Shown here piece after piece: positions 1 through 12,711 of a stretch of 64,000 bases of DNA. Each line of letters opens with the position of its first letter. The first letter of the stretch is position 1. The stretch is from positions 496,001-560,000 of the forward strand of contig CAJQUW010007073.1 of assembly GCA_907163375.1 (NCBI GenBank), read 5' to 3'. Below the pieces are notes generated by a model. It saw nothing but the letters and a program-made list of their open reading frames with translations. It was not told the origin of the DNA and did no database searches. A program made the position numbers and the translations under genes. Origin of the DNA: Prostheceraeus crozeri. Taxonomy: Eukaryota; Platyhelminthes; Polycladida; Euryleptidae.

Positions 1-1942
1 CTCAAGACCTTGGCTGCTTTTATTTATGCTCATCGCTTCAGACTAATTCAGACCGTGAAACTAATCAGCATATTTAAGCATTGTATTTCCAGGCATATCA
101 CGGGGAAGAGTCATTAGGCCTACTCATTACCTGGGATATCCATTTAAAACGCAGGACCGAACCGGATTTGTCGCTTGATTATGTGATATCTTCATTTGAT
201 TATATAAAGCTGCATTCGATCATAGACTTTTTACATTTGAGTACAGACTTGCGTAGCGTCATTTAAGTATGGAAAGTAATCCTTTAATTATGGAACCAAA
301 TCTTTTAAAAACGGAATGTTTCCGTTTGAATATTAACAATTCAAAAAAATGAGTTCATTTGATTTCCTGACATCGTCATGCCTAGCACTACAAGTGCAAG
401 AGATATCCCAGCTTCTAATAAAGTTTGCATTATTAAATTAATCAACAATCAAGGAAGTTCAGCAAAAGATGGTTTGATATCAAAGCTAAATCAATTTATG
501 CTATTAATTTGTGCCAAAATTTGAAGTAGAAAGTATTGAAGCTGATAGTGATTCTGGATTCGGGTGAGTAATTTAACCCCACCTCAAGCAACAGAGGAGG
601 TGATGCCTGCTAACAGATGAGCATTTGAGTTTCATTGACCATTGCTTATCGGTAATTTTAAAACGCAGGTTTTCAACTTGTCGCTATATGGTCGATGAGA
701 TATCCAAGTTTTCCCATGTCGTAGGGTCACTGATATCTTGGTTACATCTCTTCAAGTCTGTGATCCGATCCATGAAAATGAATTCTTTTTTACCTGAAGA
801 TAGTTAACGGATGTTAACTGAAATTAATTGTAAAAGATAACAGAAAACAAAACAAAACCACCATCTTTCAATATTGGCTCTTTCCAACTACATTCAAAGC
901 AATGATAATATTCGTCTATACCCATTGAAAAAGTAGAGCTCGCTTCGCTTTTTCTCGTTCTCCTTTTTTTATAGTATAAACTTATGTTGCTATTAGTTTA
1001 ACTGTGTTTCTGTACTCTTTTGATTTCTACAATACCATAAAAAAATACTGAAACAATGCTAAAAAGTGTGTTCATCAATGCCATTGCAATGCAAACTTTT
1101 GTCATTTCCTAATTTCAGCATGATAAAATTAACACTGAAACCAAACAAGCAGTCTAGCATTTACACGCCAGCTCATGAGCTTATACATACAGTCAAATCC
1201 TGAAAAATTTAAGTTACTTGTAATGGTGCTGCCATCGACTCAAATATCAATTTTCTTTTCAAGAACTGCGATACAAAGTACTTCTTTAGTTTATGGAGAA
1301 TGTTTTCTAAATCTCGTTTATTGAGTTGAGAAAAATCTGAAGTCAAGGATCGCAGCGGCTAACCTATTGCTCACTGTGTCCAGTGAAGATACTTACATTT
1401 GCGTCGCTGAGACCGCTTACTTTATCTCGTGTGACCGTCGTGCACCGTGCACAATGATTTGTACGGGTATATATAATTTTATGCCCATTTTAGAGAATTC
1501 CACTTTTCCGAAATTGCTCTCATGAAATTTCTTATAAAGTTAGCACCACTAACTTGCTTCCCACTGTAAAAAGAAGTTGACTGTTTGCTTATTTCAGATA
1601 GTGGAAGCAAGTTCTCACTTTCAGGGGCATGATAGTCTTGAAGTTTTTATAAACAAATTTCGATGCTTTCAATTGATTTCCTATCATATATTCTATTATT
1701 TCTCTGACTGCTGTATTATATTTCTTTGATTGACGTTTTGATCTTTTGAAGTATATGATTTGGCTCAGAAATGCAGCCACGTAGCTCTCTTCCTTGTGCA
1801 CTAAGGTAATAAAGTTTTGAGAAAAGCAACTTCATTTTGAGCTTCTTCGTCGTTCGATCATTTCAAAAGGGAAATTATTTTTTCAGATTATTGTCATCTA
1901 TTTTATCAGACTGCGTTCTCTCAACCTCATGAGACACCCACA
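1..1942. other. AT-rich DNA without recognisable gene
   Basis: Both strands carry only short chance reading frames with no family motif. There are no convincing splice-bounded exons, tRNA-like boxes or terminal repeats. I see nothing assignable here. Confidence 0.6.
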
Positions 1943-2563
1943 TTCCAGCCACTGTGATTAGCAATCGGTACTTATGGGTTATCTCCCCAACGTTTTCAAA
2001 TTTGTTTAAAATCCGTAAAAATGAATCAACCGTCACAAAATTTCAGATACACGTATTTGACTATATTTTCTATCCTCATACAAAAATTTATGAAAATCCG
2101 ACACGAACTTTCTGAATTAGAGACGACAACTTGAAGTGTAGCGATGTCAGCAGCTTGATCTGACTTAGTCTGTTCGACGCATTATTGTTACTCATGTGTA
2201 CATTGTTCTCTTTCTGTCTTCGTCTCATCCACCCTTTTTAACCTATTGGAGAGGATGTGGTCTGGGTCATCATCACTTCAAGAGTTGTAGCGACATGACG
2301 TTGCTGACCTAGTGCTGTCTGCTCAGACGATGAGGTCAGGGGAAGTCAGATCAAGCTGCTGACATCGCTACACTTCACGTGATAGTCTCTAATTCAAAAA
2401 GTACTTGTCAGATTTGCATAACTTTTTGCATGTGTGTAGAAAATATGCTCAAATAGGTGTCTCTGAAATTTTGTGATGATTGATCCATTTCTATGGATTT
2501 TAGACAAATTTGAAAACGTGGGGGGAGACAACCCATAAGCACCTAATAATCTATTGCTGGAAG
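1943..2563. repeat. Foldback element with long imperfect inverted arms
   Basis: The left arm (about 1943-2167) and right arm (about 2343-2563) are reverse complements of each other with scattered mismatches and small indels. Reading the right arm backwards reproduces, in order, the motifs around CTTATGGGTT, CCCCAACGTTTTCAAATTTG, ATCACAAAATTTCAGA and GTGTAGCGATGTCAGCAGCT of the left arm. The spacer is about 175 bp and carries no reading frame. This is the architecture of a non-autonomous foldback or long-TIR MITE. No clear target duplication is visible, so the superfamily is unknown. Confidence 0.75.
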
Positions 2564-4840
2564 CAAACTTACTGTCGCTTATTATTACATTTTTCTTTTT
2601 AAAGTTAATGTAGTAAGTCAATGCATTCCTGCTCGAATACACTCTAAGCTTGCACTTTTGGTTCTAAGTTAATAATGGAAAGATCGAAGATACGAGTAGT
2701 CATTGAACTTTTCCTCGGATTGTGACTTCAAATTACATTGAAAGTGTTTGCTCTCTTGAAATGTAAATTACTGCTTTTATTGCATTTTGGTTACATGCAA
2801 CATGGACTCCACATCACTTGACAGGATGCCTATGTTCTCTTCATTCAAATGATTCTCGTTCAAATTCGAAGTGTTTGTGGGTTTTTTTGTTCATCATGTC
2901 ATTTATTTGTGTGAAAGTAAATCCAATTTTTCCTTCATTAGGAAATCGAGTGAGAAACCAGTATTTGACAACTGTGAAATTGTCAGCATTAGTGGCAAAT
3001 TTCAAATTATAGCAGTAGGTTTCAAACCAGATGTTCATACCATGCTGGATCATGGAATTCTACGGATTTCTAATTTTCCAGGTAGCATGTCTGGTAGAAG
3101 TTCATATTTTACATTCCTTAATCAGTAACAGAAGTAGCAAAATGGCTTTCATTTGAATTCATAATTTAAAGTATATAGGAAATAGAAGCAATTTGCTATT
3201 TTTGAAGTCAATTTCTTCAAGTCGATGTATTTCAACAACTAAGCGTCGTTGTCATCGCACAAATCATAAAAGGAAATATTAACTATTATTCAACAATATC
3301 TATGATAGGCAGTAACATCATTTTATTTTCAAAATGATATAAGATGATTCACTTTATGTCATTTTATTTCTATGAAGAAAATGTACCATTTTTTAGTGAA
3401 ACATGCGTAGCCCTACACCGCAAATAGATCTAGTCACACGAATTTTTCGATTTACGCTGCTACCATGACACGTTTACTGCTCTTAGCAATGAAATTGAAA
3501 TTAGATTGCATGCAGTATCGATATATTCTAAATGATGGAAGACCGAAGAAGGCAGTTTAGTCATACAAAACTTCTTGTATATCAAAAGTTAAGCAGGGCC
3601 TATGGCCTTTACATTAGACATCGCAAGTTTTGATTTAAGCTTTATACACTCGAAATACAAATACGCCTACAATACGCAGTTCGTTGGGCCAACAGTATCT
3701 TAATTACAACAAAAGGCTAAAAATATTTAGATTGCAGTCCAGACTTCAAAAGCATGGAGACAGTGTTATTAATGAGCTGTTTGACAATTTGTGTCATAGA
3801 CAGACTGACAGACAATAGCCTGTTGCTTTTCGCTACATGAATCAACCAGTGGGAAAGGACATGGGTAGAACAATCGAAAGAGACTGAATTGTTTCAATAC
3901 AAAATTCGAAGAATCTATGATAAGAAAATATAATGGAACAAAACTTTTTGATGATTCTATTTTTCTCAGAATAAAATGATACAGTTTCATCATTGCCGAT
4001 CTTTGAACAACATGACTTCAGAATTTGAAAAGATGAAGATACGAATTTATCTTCATTACAAAATCCTCATATATAAATGAAAACTAGAATATTAGAATAT
4101 TAGAAAACTAGAAATATTAGAATAGAAGAACATTTGGAAACTAAAAATTCTTCTGTATTCAAACACAAAATCACATGCAAGCAAGACTTCAACATCACAA
4201 TAATTGCCAGAGCAACAGATGAAGGTAATCTGCAACTTAAAGAGGCAGCAATGATTCAGCTCTATAATCCTGCGATCAATAGTAGGCAAGAATGTGAGGT
4301 TTATAAGTGCATCTTGATTGGCTAGAATCCTTCATGTACTTAACCGTCTATGCTCTTATAACTATGTCGTGATCTAAAGATTTTATCGATGTTTTATAGC
4401 TTTTATAAGTCTCATGACAAAGTTTATAATTCTGTAATAAATTATTTAGTACCATGTAAACCGGCGGTTCTATGTCTCATGACAGTGATCGGCGGCAAAT
4501 CCACCCATATATCCTTTTATTTATAGAAGCATTCACATGACATTGCCGCATTATCGTATAACTATGAATTTCTCAAATCCATTGTTAAAAATGTTCTTTT
4601 ATCCTCATCTTTTAAAATTTTGAAATCATGTTGTTGAAAAGTTAATATTTCCTTTTATGATTTCTGCGCTGATGATGATAATGACGCTTAGTCGTTGAAA
4701 TATAGGCCTTATTGGCTTGAAAAAAAATGACTTCAAAAATAGAAAATTAGCCTGCTTCAATTTCCTACATCCTTTATAGAAACAGAAGTAGTGGTAGAAA
4801 GATTCCTTATATTTTTTGCTCAGTTGTCAAACCATTTTGA
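2564..4840. other. AT-rich DNA without recognisable gene
   Basis: Only short frames in all six registers, none with a family signature. No tandem array or strong inverted repeat stands out. Nothing assignable seen. Confidence 0.55.
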
Positions 4841-4890
4841 GAATGAATGAATGCTTGAATGAATGAATGGATGGATGAATGGATGAGTGG
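4841..4890. repeat. GAAT/GGAT tetranucleotide microsatellite
   Basis: A run of GAAT units passes into GGAT units with a few interruptions. It is an imperfect tetranucleotide repeat of about twelve units. Confidence 0.85.
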
Positions 4891-5342
4891 ATTAATCAAG
4901 CAGTCAATCAGATTGAAGTATAACCGAAAAAATATTGAATTCCATGCAGTATCATAGGACAAATGAAGAGGACTAAGATGTTCTCTTCACGTAGAAACTG
5001 TTCAAGACTTCTACGTGAACAGGCCGTCACATCTGCTAGAATTTGTAAATTTCGTAATCTCAGCACAGCAGCTTGACTTCTTTCAATCATTATATCCTTA
5101 CAAGTATACTGCTGAGATGAAATTATGTTTCACAAACCAAGAAACAGCGTAGAATTATTGAATTTTACATAGTTTAAGTCGCAGTGACAGACCTGTGGTA
5201 TCAAATAGTTTCAAATGAAGAAGTGACCATCAATAATTATGCCTTCCTAGCAATTGATAACACACTATTTAGCGAGCACGTAGGCCTAGTTTTGTTCTAA
5301 AGATAATGCATTTTACAGTAGTAGTAGTAGTTCAAGTATGTA

Positions 5343-6763
5343 CAGGGTGAATACCATGCCTTGTCCGATACATTTTAATAAAAACTTCGATCTTTTTATT
5401 GCAAATTATGTGTATTCTGGATATCAGTGGATGGTATGGATATCAGAAAGTAGGAAAGTTATAACAAATTCTCGAAATGACCACCATCCTGTGATACACA
5501 AACTTCACAACGATGAATAAAATTTTTGTAAGAGCTTCTGATGAATGAAATAGGAATTTCACTCAGTTCCTGTTCGATTCGACGCTTGAGGTCTTCATTG
5601 CTCTCAAAGCTAGATGCATTTACCTTATTTTGGATGTGACCCCAAAGAAAGAAATCACAGATCGTGAGATCGGGGGATCTGGCGGGCCAAGGAATGGGAC
5701 CACCTCTTCCAATCCATCGATTGGCCAATCGCTGAGTTTAGCTAACTTCTCGTCCTGTTGCTGAAGTGGGGTGGAGCGCCATCTTGCTGGAACACAGCAG
5801 AACGGTGAGGTATTCGAGAAAGTGCTGGGAATATTTTCTCATTCAAAATGTCACAATAACGAACACTTGTCATTGTTTCCCCGCTGATGTCAACCGCTAT
5901 AATGCCATGGTATGAAACTGCGACGAACACTGTTAGGCCTTTTGAACGGATAGGCACCTCGTCATAAACATGAGGATTGCTGTTTGCGTAGTAAAAGTCA
6001 TTGTGGTGATTGACACGACCCGACATGTGGAAAGTACACTCATCCGAGAAGATCATCCTGTCGGGACCATGAGCTTTCATCACTATTCTTTTGTAAGATA
6101 GCACGTCAAAAATCCAGTCTTGACTGTTTATCATGGTCAAAGAGTTGTTGCATTTGATGAACTTTGTACGGCTTGTATCCATTCTCTTTAAGGGTTTTGC
6201 CAACGGTCCTTTGTGAAACACCGACTTCCCTTGCGATCACTCGCTATGATGTGCGCGGATTCTCCACAACTGCGGTCACAATTGAATCTTTTTTCTCATT
6301 TCACACTCGTTGGGAACGATTCCCGGAGCTTGAACGCGGTAAGATGGAGCCCGTGCTGAGAAACTTATCAGTCCATCGTCGTATTGTTCTTCCATCGGGT
6401 GCTTCTTCTCCATACTCCTCGTAGTAACGCCTTCTTGCTTGTTCACTGTTTCCATAAGTTACGCAATAGGCAACGAGTCTGGCGTTTCGCTCGACGTCTT
6501 CCATTGTACACATGTATCACAGTAAGTGAAGTAATCAATGGTTAAGATTCATGTCAGATGGTTTGAAAATTTGAAAAAGATTAGGTTGATAGATATCTAT
6601 GCCAAACATGAAAATCATCAACTCACACTCAAAATTTTGAAAAAAAATGCATTCATAGATTTTTTTTATGATAGGCCAGGCCAAATAAATTTAACTTTAT
6701 AGATATATATAATGTATTAAAATTTATTGAAAATGTAATCGGACAATATTTTCATTCACCCTG
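5343..6763 (-). mobile_element. Mariner-like element with short TIRs and TA duplication
   Basis: The ends are inverted: CAGGGTGAAT at 5343 and its complement ending at 6763. A second matching block (TTGTCCGAT, ACATTTT and AATAAA in the same order) lies a little inside each end. TA dinucleotides flank both ends (5341-5342 and 6764-6765), the Tc1/mariner target duplication. The 1421-bp body holds a decayed minus-strand transposase, so this is a dead full-length copy. It lies in otherwise featureless DNA. Confidence 0.88.
5459..6513 (-). pseudogene. Mariner-type transposase with DUF4817-like N-terminus, frameshifted
   Basis: Three consecutive minus-strand frames together cover a mariner transposase. 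6513-6301 gives the N-terminal helix-turn-helix, starting MCTMEDVERNARLV with RRYYEEYGEEAP. 6221-5742 gives the first catalytic region with MIFSDE and the second with QQDGAPPHF. 5728-5459 gives the C-terminus with NRWIGRGGP, WPARSPDLT and CDFFLWG, where the third acidic residue is aspartate. At least two frameshifts separate the parts, and a stop also falls between the second and third. In intact relatives of this RWIGRGG group the second and third acids lie about 41 residues apart. Here a frameshift falls in that interval, so the spacing cannot be measured. Confidence 0.85.
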
Positions 6764-6765
6764 TA

Positions 6766-9329
6766 TATAGCTTAAGTAGTCACAATCTCATTGAAGTTTC
6801 ATTTCCTCAATTTTTCTAGTATGTAATTCACTTCTCCACTGTACATTTTCCATCTTGTCCATCTGCTTTATGCTGCTTTGTAATACACATTACTTTTCAT
6901 TTCTACAACTATTTATGACCATTAAAATCCTTTTAGATTTTCGTTTCAGGTTTGTTTTTAGCATAAATGGTGTTTTTATCGTTTGGTGCAACGGGATATC
7001 GACTGAAATTTTCGTTCATTTCGTCTATGAGTGAAATTTCTCCCGTTACAATAGGGATTTCCTTAGTATCTAGCCTATAATCTTCTATCAATCAATTCAT
7101 GAAAATTGGGGTTTAAGTGACTGTATTGAATTCATCGAATTATCTCCATTATAATGAGCTATATAGTCTATTATTACTTTCAGTTTATTTCTGCATTAAC
7201 GTGTCACTCCTACATCACTTGAGTTTTTTTTATAGTTTGTTCCTTCGCCTCATTAGTGAATACAATTATCTCTCAAAGCATCACCGATTGTAGAATTGGA
7301 TGACTCGTAATTATCCTGACTGTACGCAAGTGAAAATTAAGAAATTAAGAACGTTCTGGCCTCTTCTCAAGGATCAAGTCACTCTCAATTTTATCACATA
7401 CAGGCAGCTCTGATTGATAATATTGATTTTTTGTAACTTACCTCACACTTCTTAATAAGAAAATTGCAAGTTCCATTTCAACTTTGTAATTAACAATTGG
7501 TTGATAATAATTATTCAGAGTGTTGATAATGGAAAATGGTTCTTCAAAGTCTTGATTGAAGTCTGATCGAAATCATTTGTTTATTCAAGATGGTAGATTT
7601 GCACCAAAAAATCCCCGGTTAATCGCAATCAGACAATCGAATAGTAATTCAAAGCATTCAATGCATGCTCATTCTGGGAACATGCGCGAAAACAAATGCC
7701 GTGCGATTTTCATGAAAAAGAAGCAATCCATCTATCACTTTTATCGAATGGATGTCGGCATTCAGAAAAGCGCTGTTGGCAGTCATAGAAATGTGTGTGG
7801 AACAAAGCTGCACCTACTTGATAATGGCAACCATTGTAGGCCATGTCACAGCGAAACTAATTCGTCTGGATTCATCATCTATAATAAACGAGGGATAATA
7901 AGATGGGCAAGATGTCCTAACCCACTGACTTTCTTTGCCGGCATATTTTTTGCATATATTGTGACGGTCGTTTTGAAGTCTCCGTGACTTCAAAGCAAAA
8001 TCATTTTCAAGTTGTCAATCGACTCCCAATTGTGAACGAAGGACGAGTCTGCGCTTTTCATTCCATATGCGAAAATTCTAGCTGAAGTAGAAAAAACTGG
8101 CAGGAACATGCTATAAATCTTTTCAAAATTCAAAATATATATTTTTTTGCTGCTAGCGCAATTAACCCTTTCAAGCATATTGCATATTGTGTCCATTTGG
8201 CAACATTGTGACTCGCATTTCTTGGATCACCATTCCGCAGCAATTTTGATCCCATAACGGCGCAAATTTATAACCAAAAGAAAGAGGACATCAATACGAT
8301 TCTTATGGCACCAATCACAACTTAGCACGATGCCTATAAAACGACCGCAAATTGCTTTTGAAATTTTATTTTTTTCAAAAAAAAACTTTAATTTTGAAAT
8401 TAACTTGAGCGCGGAAGGGCTAAGAAACATTTGTAACTTCTTGAACCCTTAATCATGGCCGACCATTTTAAGAACAGGTCTGATTGCGCACATGTTTATC
8501 ATAAATGAGTTCATTTTCAGAAGTTTTCGAAGGAAAGTTTTCAATTTGCAATTTGAAGACTTTATGAAAGTTTGCACTGCCTGTAAATGTTCTCGCATTT
8601 ATAGGCATAATGGGCATTAGTCTACGCTATGCACACATGTTTGTTTCAACGTCTAAATGATGTATATTTTGCCAATTAATAGATGGCACGGTCAGCGATT
8701 TACAATAAATTTCCTGGATTTGAATACTGACATTCAAAAGGATCACATGTAAGTAAATCAACAAATACCGGTGTTATGATGCTCTCCCCCAAATCTAAAT
8801 TGATGACCGGAAAAAGTTAATCGGAAATCATCTATTACTTGATTTGCTCCTCGGAAAAAGAGTGGAGAGTGCAAACTTAATACAGTCCCCAGAAGCCACA
8901 AGCCTCGATATCACATCACTGTAGCTTCAAAGGCGGAGATGGATAACACGGAGCTACGAGTCTACTTCCAAAAATTGCAGCTGCTTTTCTCCAGGAAATT
9001 CTGCGCTACATAGCACATTCGGCCCGGAAAATGAGAGTAGAAGTAAGAAGTGCAAGAAGTGAGAGTAGGAAGAGTAACACCGGTACCTACCACATTGTAA
9101 AATCACTATCAAACTCAGAAGTCAAGGTAAAAATACAATTTTTAAGCAAAATTCATTGACAAGAAGGCATCTCAAAAAGGCAATGGATTTGTCGCATTAT
9201 ATGCCTCAATTTTGAAACCTCACATAAACCATTTAAGCGTCCTTATGCTGAGTGCGTCACAAAATAACAGCATAATCAGCGTACAGTAATTAATCAAGTT
9301 GAGTGCCAAATATATCAGAATTTCGGTGA
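6766..9329. other. No recognisable gene
   Basis: The longest frame (7556-7987, plus) opens at a TTG, has no family motif, and ends in one hydrophobic stretch. I treat it as chance. Other frames are under 70 codons. No mobile-element ends were identified. Confidence 0.5.
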
Positions 9330-10077
9330 TAATAGTTCGACAGCCAGAACGAGTTTCTGCAAGGAACGAGGCCGAAAGTGAGACTTTCACAGAATGATGC
9401 ACACCCTATGCCTACTACGAATCGGTGTGTCTGCCGAGTTCTAGTGAGTTCGTCTTGTCAGATAGGATAAAAGAAAAACACATGTAATGGGACGCAGATT
9501 GTAGTTTTTGGCTAAAATGAAATTTTGCATGTTTTCTCTAATTAAACGAAAAGTACTAAGCTGTGAGTCACAATTTTTGGCATGGAATGTCTTCAGGTAC
9601 ACTTTCATGGAATACTTTCACCTTCATGCACCCCTGTCTATAAAGCTAAACACATTTGGATTTGGTGAGCCTCTTAATGTCGGCAAACACAAACATTTTA
9701 AGCAACTTTATACACTTTCAACCATATTCATACATATATTGGCGATCAGATGCATGATAATAGTACATGCACATCATTGGAAATGATCTGAAGATATTCC
9801 ATGTCAAAAATTATGACTCTGGGCTTAGTACTTTTCGTTTAATCAGAGAAAACATGCAGAATTTCATTTTAGCCAAAACTGCAGTTTGCGTCCCATTGAA
9901 TTTGCATGTGTTTTTCTTTGATCCTGTCTGACAAGAAGAGGAACTCACTAGAACTCGGCAGACGCACCGATTCGAAGTAGGCAGAAGATGTACATATTTC
10001 TGTAAAAGTCAGATTTTTGGCCTCGTTCCCTGCAGAAACTCGTTCTAGCTGCTGGACTATCATGCACATGTGTGCAA
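9330..10077. repeat. Foldback element with ~270-bp inverted arms
   Basis: Left arm about 9330-9598 and right arm about 9788-10077 are reverse complements with frequent small differences. Shared blocks include AACGAGTTTCTGCA, CTGCCGAGTTCTAGTGAGTT, AAAGAAAAACACATG, GGCTAAAATGAAATT and TTAAACGAAAAGTACTAAGC. The spacer (about 190 bp) shows nothing coding. A block resembling the inner part of the right arm (CTCTGGGCTTA followed by TACTT) recurs near 13948, so this is a repeat family and not a unique palindrome. Confidence 0.75.
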
Positions 10078-10713
10078 AATGTATACAGACCTGCGTCTCC
10101 TTATATCCATTGAGGGCAACGGAAGAGGGTTGAACGACAGCTTTCTACACAACAATTTATCTTAGAATTCTTACTTTGATGCGGAAAATTATTTCCGGTT
10201 ATAACAATGCAGTGACCTTGTCTATAGCGATGGCGTCAGTCAGCAAATAAAGGAAGTGTCACAATTTGATATTGCTCTTCATTATGGTAGTTTATTGGGC
10301 CCTCTCTTATTCTCTACATGATAATAGCACCTTATAGCTTTACAAGTGATTTTGTTATCAAAATACGTTGAATGAATCAGACATAACAATATAACACCAG
10401 GTGACATGCCGCGAAAGTCTCGCTCGTTTCAGCAAAATATTTTGTCGTCATTGCGAGATGATGAATGGAATAAAAATTGAAATGCAGCCAGACATAATTT
10501 TCTGCTCCTCATTTCACAATGTAAGAAGCTTCGTATCTCCAAATCCTCTTAAAAAGAAAAAGCAATTTTTAATCTCATCGAAGTATACAAAACTCAGCAC
10601 TATTAGATCCCCAATGTATACATAGTTTCGATTTTATCAAATCAACAGGAGTTGAGACCCAGTGCCAAATGTGAGATAAGCAAATTTTTGCAGTTTTGAA
10701 GAAATTACTACAG
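10078..10713. other. No recognisable gene
   Basis: Short frames only. No motif, tandem structure or inverted repeat stands out. Confidence 0.5.
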
Positions 10714-10921
10714 ATGAATAAAGTAAAAACCACACTAGTACGGAAGAATGTTATTCGAGCTTTCGACCGTCCTTCAGACAGTCATAATCATGAAATGAAT
10801 GAAAACATTTACACCTACACGTACACCAAAAGATAAAAATGAAGAAGTTAACAGGTAAGAAAAGAACAGAGCGTGCCGACACAGGAGGGGCGGAATGACA
10901 TGTGCAAGGAGGCTCAGACAT

Positions 10922-11131
10922 CTAAGATAAAACATTTCCAACACCGCGAACAACGAGATTAGCAACATGAGTATTTACATTAATGAGGCCGGAATTGAGA
11001 TTTACAACATTGTCGGGATGCGATTTTATTACAGATGATTCTAACACTTTTCTGGTATGGAGGTCATTGCAGGGATAAATCAAGCGGGCGCTATCAAAAT
11101 TAAAGGAGTGGTCATTATTTACAGAATGCAA
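10922..11131 (-). pseudogene. Penelope-like GIY-YIG C-terminal fragment (left copy)
   Basis: The 69-residue minus-strand frame contains NNDHSFNFDSARLIYP, then RKVLESSVIKSHP and NVVNLNSG. This spacing, an H near an aromatic 'FNF/W' block, then an R-x-x-x-E-S element and a conserved N, matches the end of the GIY-YIG nuclease domain of Penelope-like retroelements. The reverse transcriptase and the first half of the nuclease are absent, so this is a 5'-truncated fragment. The frame opens at a TTG at the palindrome centre and has no start codon of its own. Confidence 0.65.
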
Positions 11132-11139
11132 TTATTTTC

Positions 11140-11348
11140 ATTATTCTGTAAATAATGACCACTCCTTTAATTTTGATAGCGCCCGCTTGATTTATCCCTG
11201 CAATGACCTCCATACCAGAAAAGTGTTAGAATCATCTGTAATAAGATCGCATCCCGACAATGTTGTAAATCTCAATTCCGGCCTCATTAATGTAAATACT
11301 CATGTTGCTAATCTCGTTGTTCGCGGTGTTGGAAATGTTTTATCTTAG
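11140..11348 (+). pseudogene. Penelope-like GIY-YIG C-terminal fragment (right copy)
   Basis: This is the mirror image of the left copy, with the same residues apart from one lysine-to-arginine change after ESSVI. It ends at the same stop. The downstream flank up to 11556 is likewise mirrored. It is a dead 5'-truncated copy. Confidence 0.65.
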
Positions 11349-11695
11349 ATGTCTGAGCCTCCTTGCACATGTCATTCCGCCCCTCCTGTGTCGGCACGCT
11401 CTGTTCTTTTCTTACCTGTTAACTTCTTCATTTTTATCTTTTGGTGTACGTGTAGGTGTAAATGTTTTCATTCATTTCATGATTATGACTGTCTGAAGGA
11501 CGGTCGAAAGCTCGAATAACATTCTTCCGTACTAGTGTGGTTTTTACTTTATTCATTTAACTACGGGTGACAGTGCCTTAACATTACATTACTACAGATA
11601 TTTTGGCTAAACATAGCAACCTGAGCGCTCCCAGGAAGTTAGTTAGGGAATATACGAACCAAGTCATCTCATTGTCTTATTCATTGCTAATCATC

Positions 11696-12007
11696 ATGGA
11701 TGCTTCATGTAACAGATTAACTTTCACTGAGAGGAAGTGGATTCTGAAAAAGTGCTGGAAGGGTAAGTACTGTTTGGGTACTGTTTTGGGACACCCTGTT
11801 TATAATTCTTCACTCTTGTTACGGCTTGCACATATAAAAGAAAAGGTTTACAACTTGCACAAAATGATGGCATCAAAATTCAAAGCATACTCGCATACCA
11901 AGAAATCAGAAAGCAGACTTTGTTATTCACTGCACTCTTCTCCATCACTAGTTTCAGGTTTCAGAACTTTTATGGACACAGCTTCGTGTAGAATATTTTC
12001 TCAATAA
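11696..12007 (+). pseudogene. Possible remnant of a DUF4817-type transposase N-terminus
   Basis: The frame starts MDASCNRLTFTERKWILKKC and continues with LLLRLAHIKEKVYNLHKM. The block ERKWILKK followed about 30 residues later by RLAHIKEKV resembles the helix-turn-helix start of mariner-type transposases, where the usual form is roughly 'I..I+eKF...G.V'. No catalytic region follows, because the long inverted repeat begins soon after. The match rests on a few positions, so chance remains quite possible. Confidence 0.25.
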
Positions 12008-12398
12008 GCATTCCTAGCGATTTTAGTTTTTGAAATTTCTCTCAGAGCCTCGGACACCGGCAAAGCTCTGTGAGCTCGGTTCGGCTTCATCCTTACAAAC
12101 GCTCCAGAGGAGGATGTTTCCGTATTTTGTGAGTGCTGGTGTCCGGAAAGCAACGGGATGCTTATGCAAGACGGAGCTCTCTGCCACAATGTCCGTGTTG
12201 TGAATCGAAATTTTGATAACATCAGCGTCACTTTGTTGGAAGGGCCATCTCTAACGCAAACCTTTCAGAACATTAATGGGTTGTCATGAAACGTCGACTG
12301 CATAAGATATTACATAAGATATTTTCGGTTGCTAGTTTTAAAACAATAACGCAGCGTTATAATTTCCAAAGAAAAGTTTCTCATCTAAATGTCGAAGG

Positions 12399-12711
12399 TG
12401 GTCCTTATAATAAGTCGCGGTCAATTTTTGTGTTTGATTGTGTGGTGTCTGTGTTACTAATCAATAGATGTTTATAGTGTGGCATTTGTTGGCATACATG
12501 CATATTTAATGTACTAATTAATTGTAAATTTACTATTATGAAATATTCATTTATTTATTCATAAATAATTATACATTGTTATCAATTATATATTATTAGG
12601 TGGTCCTAATAATATGTCGTGGTCAATTTTTGTGTTTGATTGCATGGTGTCTGTGTTAATGTCTGTGGTGCGGTATTTTGTTGGCACACATGCCAATTTA
12701 ATGTATTGACA
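12399..12711. repeat. Direct duplication (~115-bp unit) inside the left arm
   Basis: Unit one (about 12399-12520) and unit two (about 12597-12711) both read GGTGGTCCT, TAATAA, GTCAATTTTTGTGTTTGATT, GGTGTCTGTGTTA, TTGTTGGCA and AATTTAATGTA in order. Between them lies a short AT-rich spacer. The mirrored pair is present in the right arm, so the duplication is older than the inverted repeat. Confidence 0.8.

Larger units (their letters stand above)
10714..11556. repeat. Near-perfect palindrome of two Penelope-like element 3' ends
   Basis: Two arms of about 414 bp (10714-11127 and 11142-11556) are reverse complements; I noticed one substitution by eye. They are separated by a 14-bp loop. Each arm encodes the last part of a GIY-YIG-type Penelope endonuclease domain and then about 200 bp of 3' flank. 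The two copies point away from each other. Penelope-like elements are known for inverted and partially duplicated copies, but a tight head-to-head pair of short 3' ends is unusual. Confidence 0.85.

Noticed and set aside
7556-7987. 143-codon frame as a gene
   Set aside because: It opens at TTG, has no family motif, and has no promoter or splice context.
11490-11520. Hammerhead-ribozyme-like string CTGAAGGACGGTCGAAAGC in the Penelope 3' flank
   Set aside because: Penelope-like elements can carry hammerheads, but the core departs from CUGANGA and no proper stem II fits between it and GAAA.
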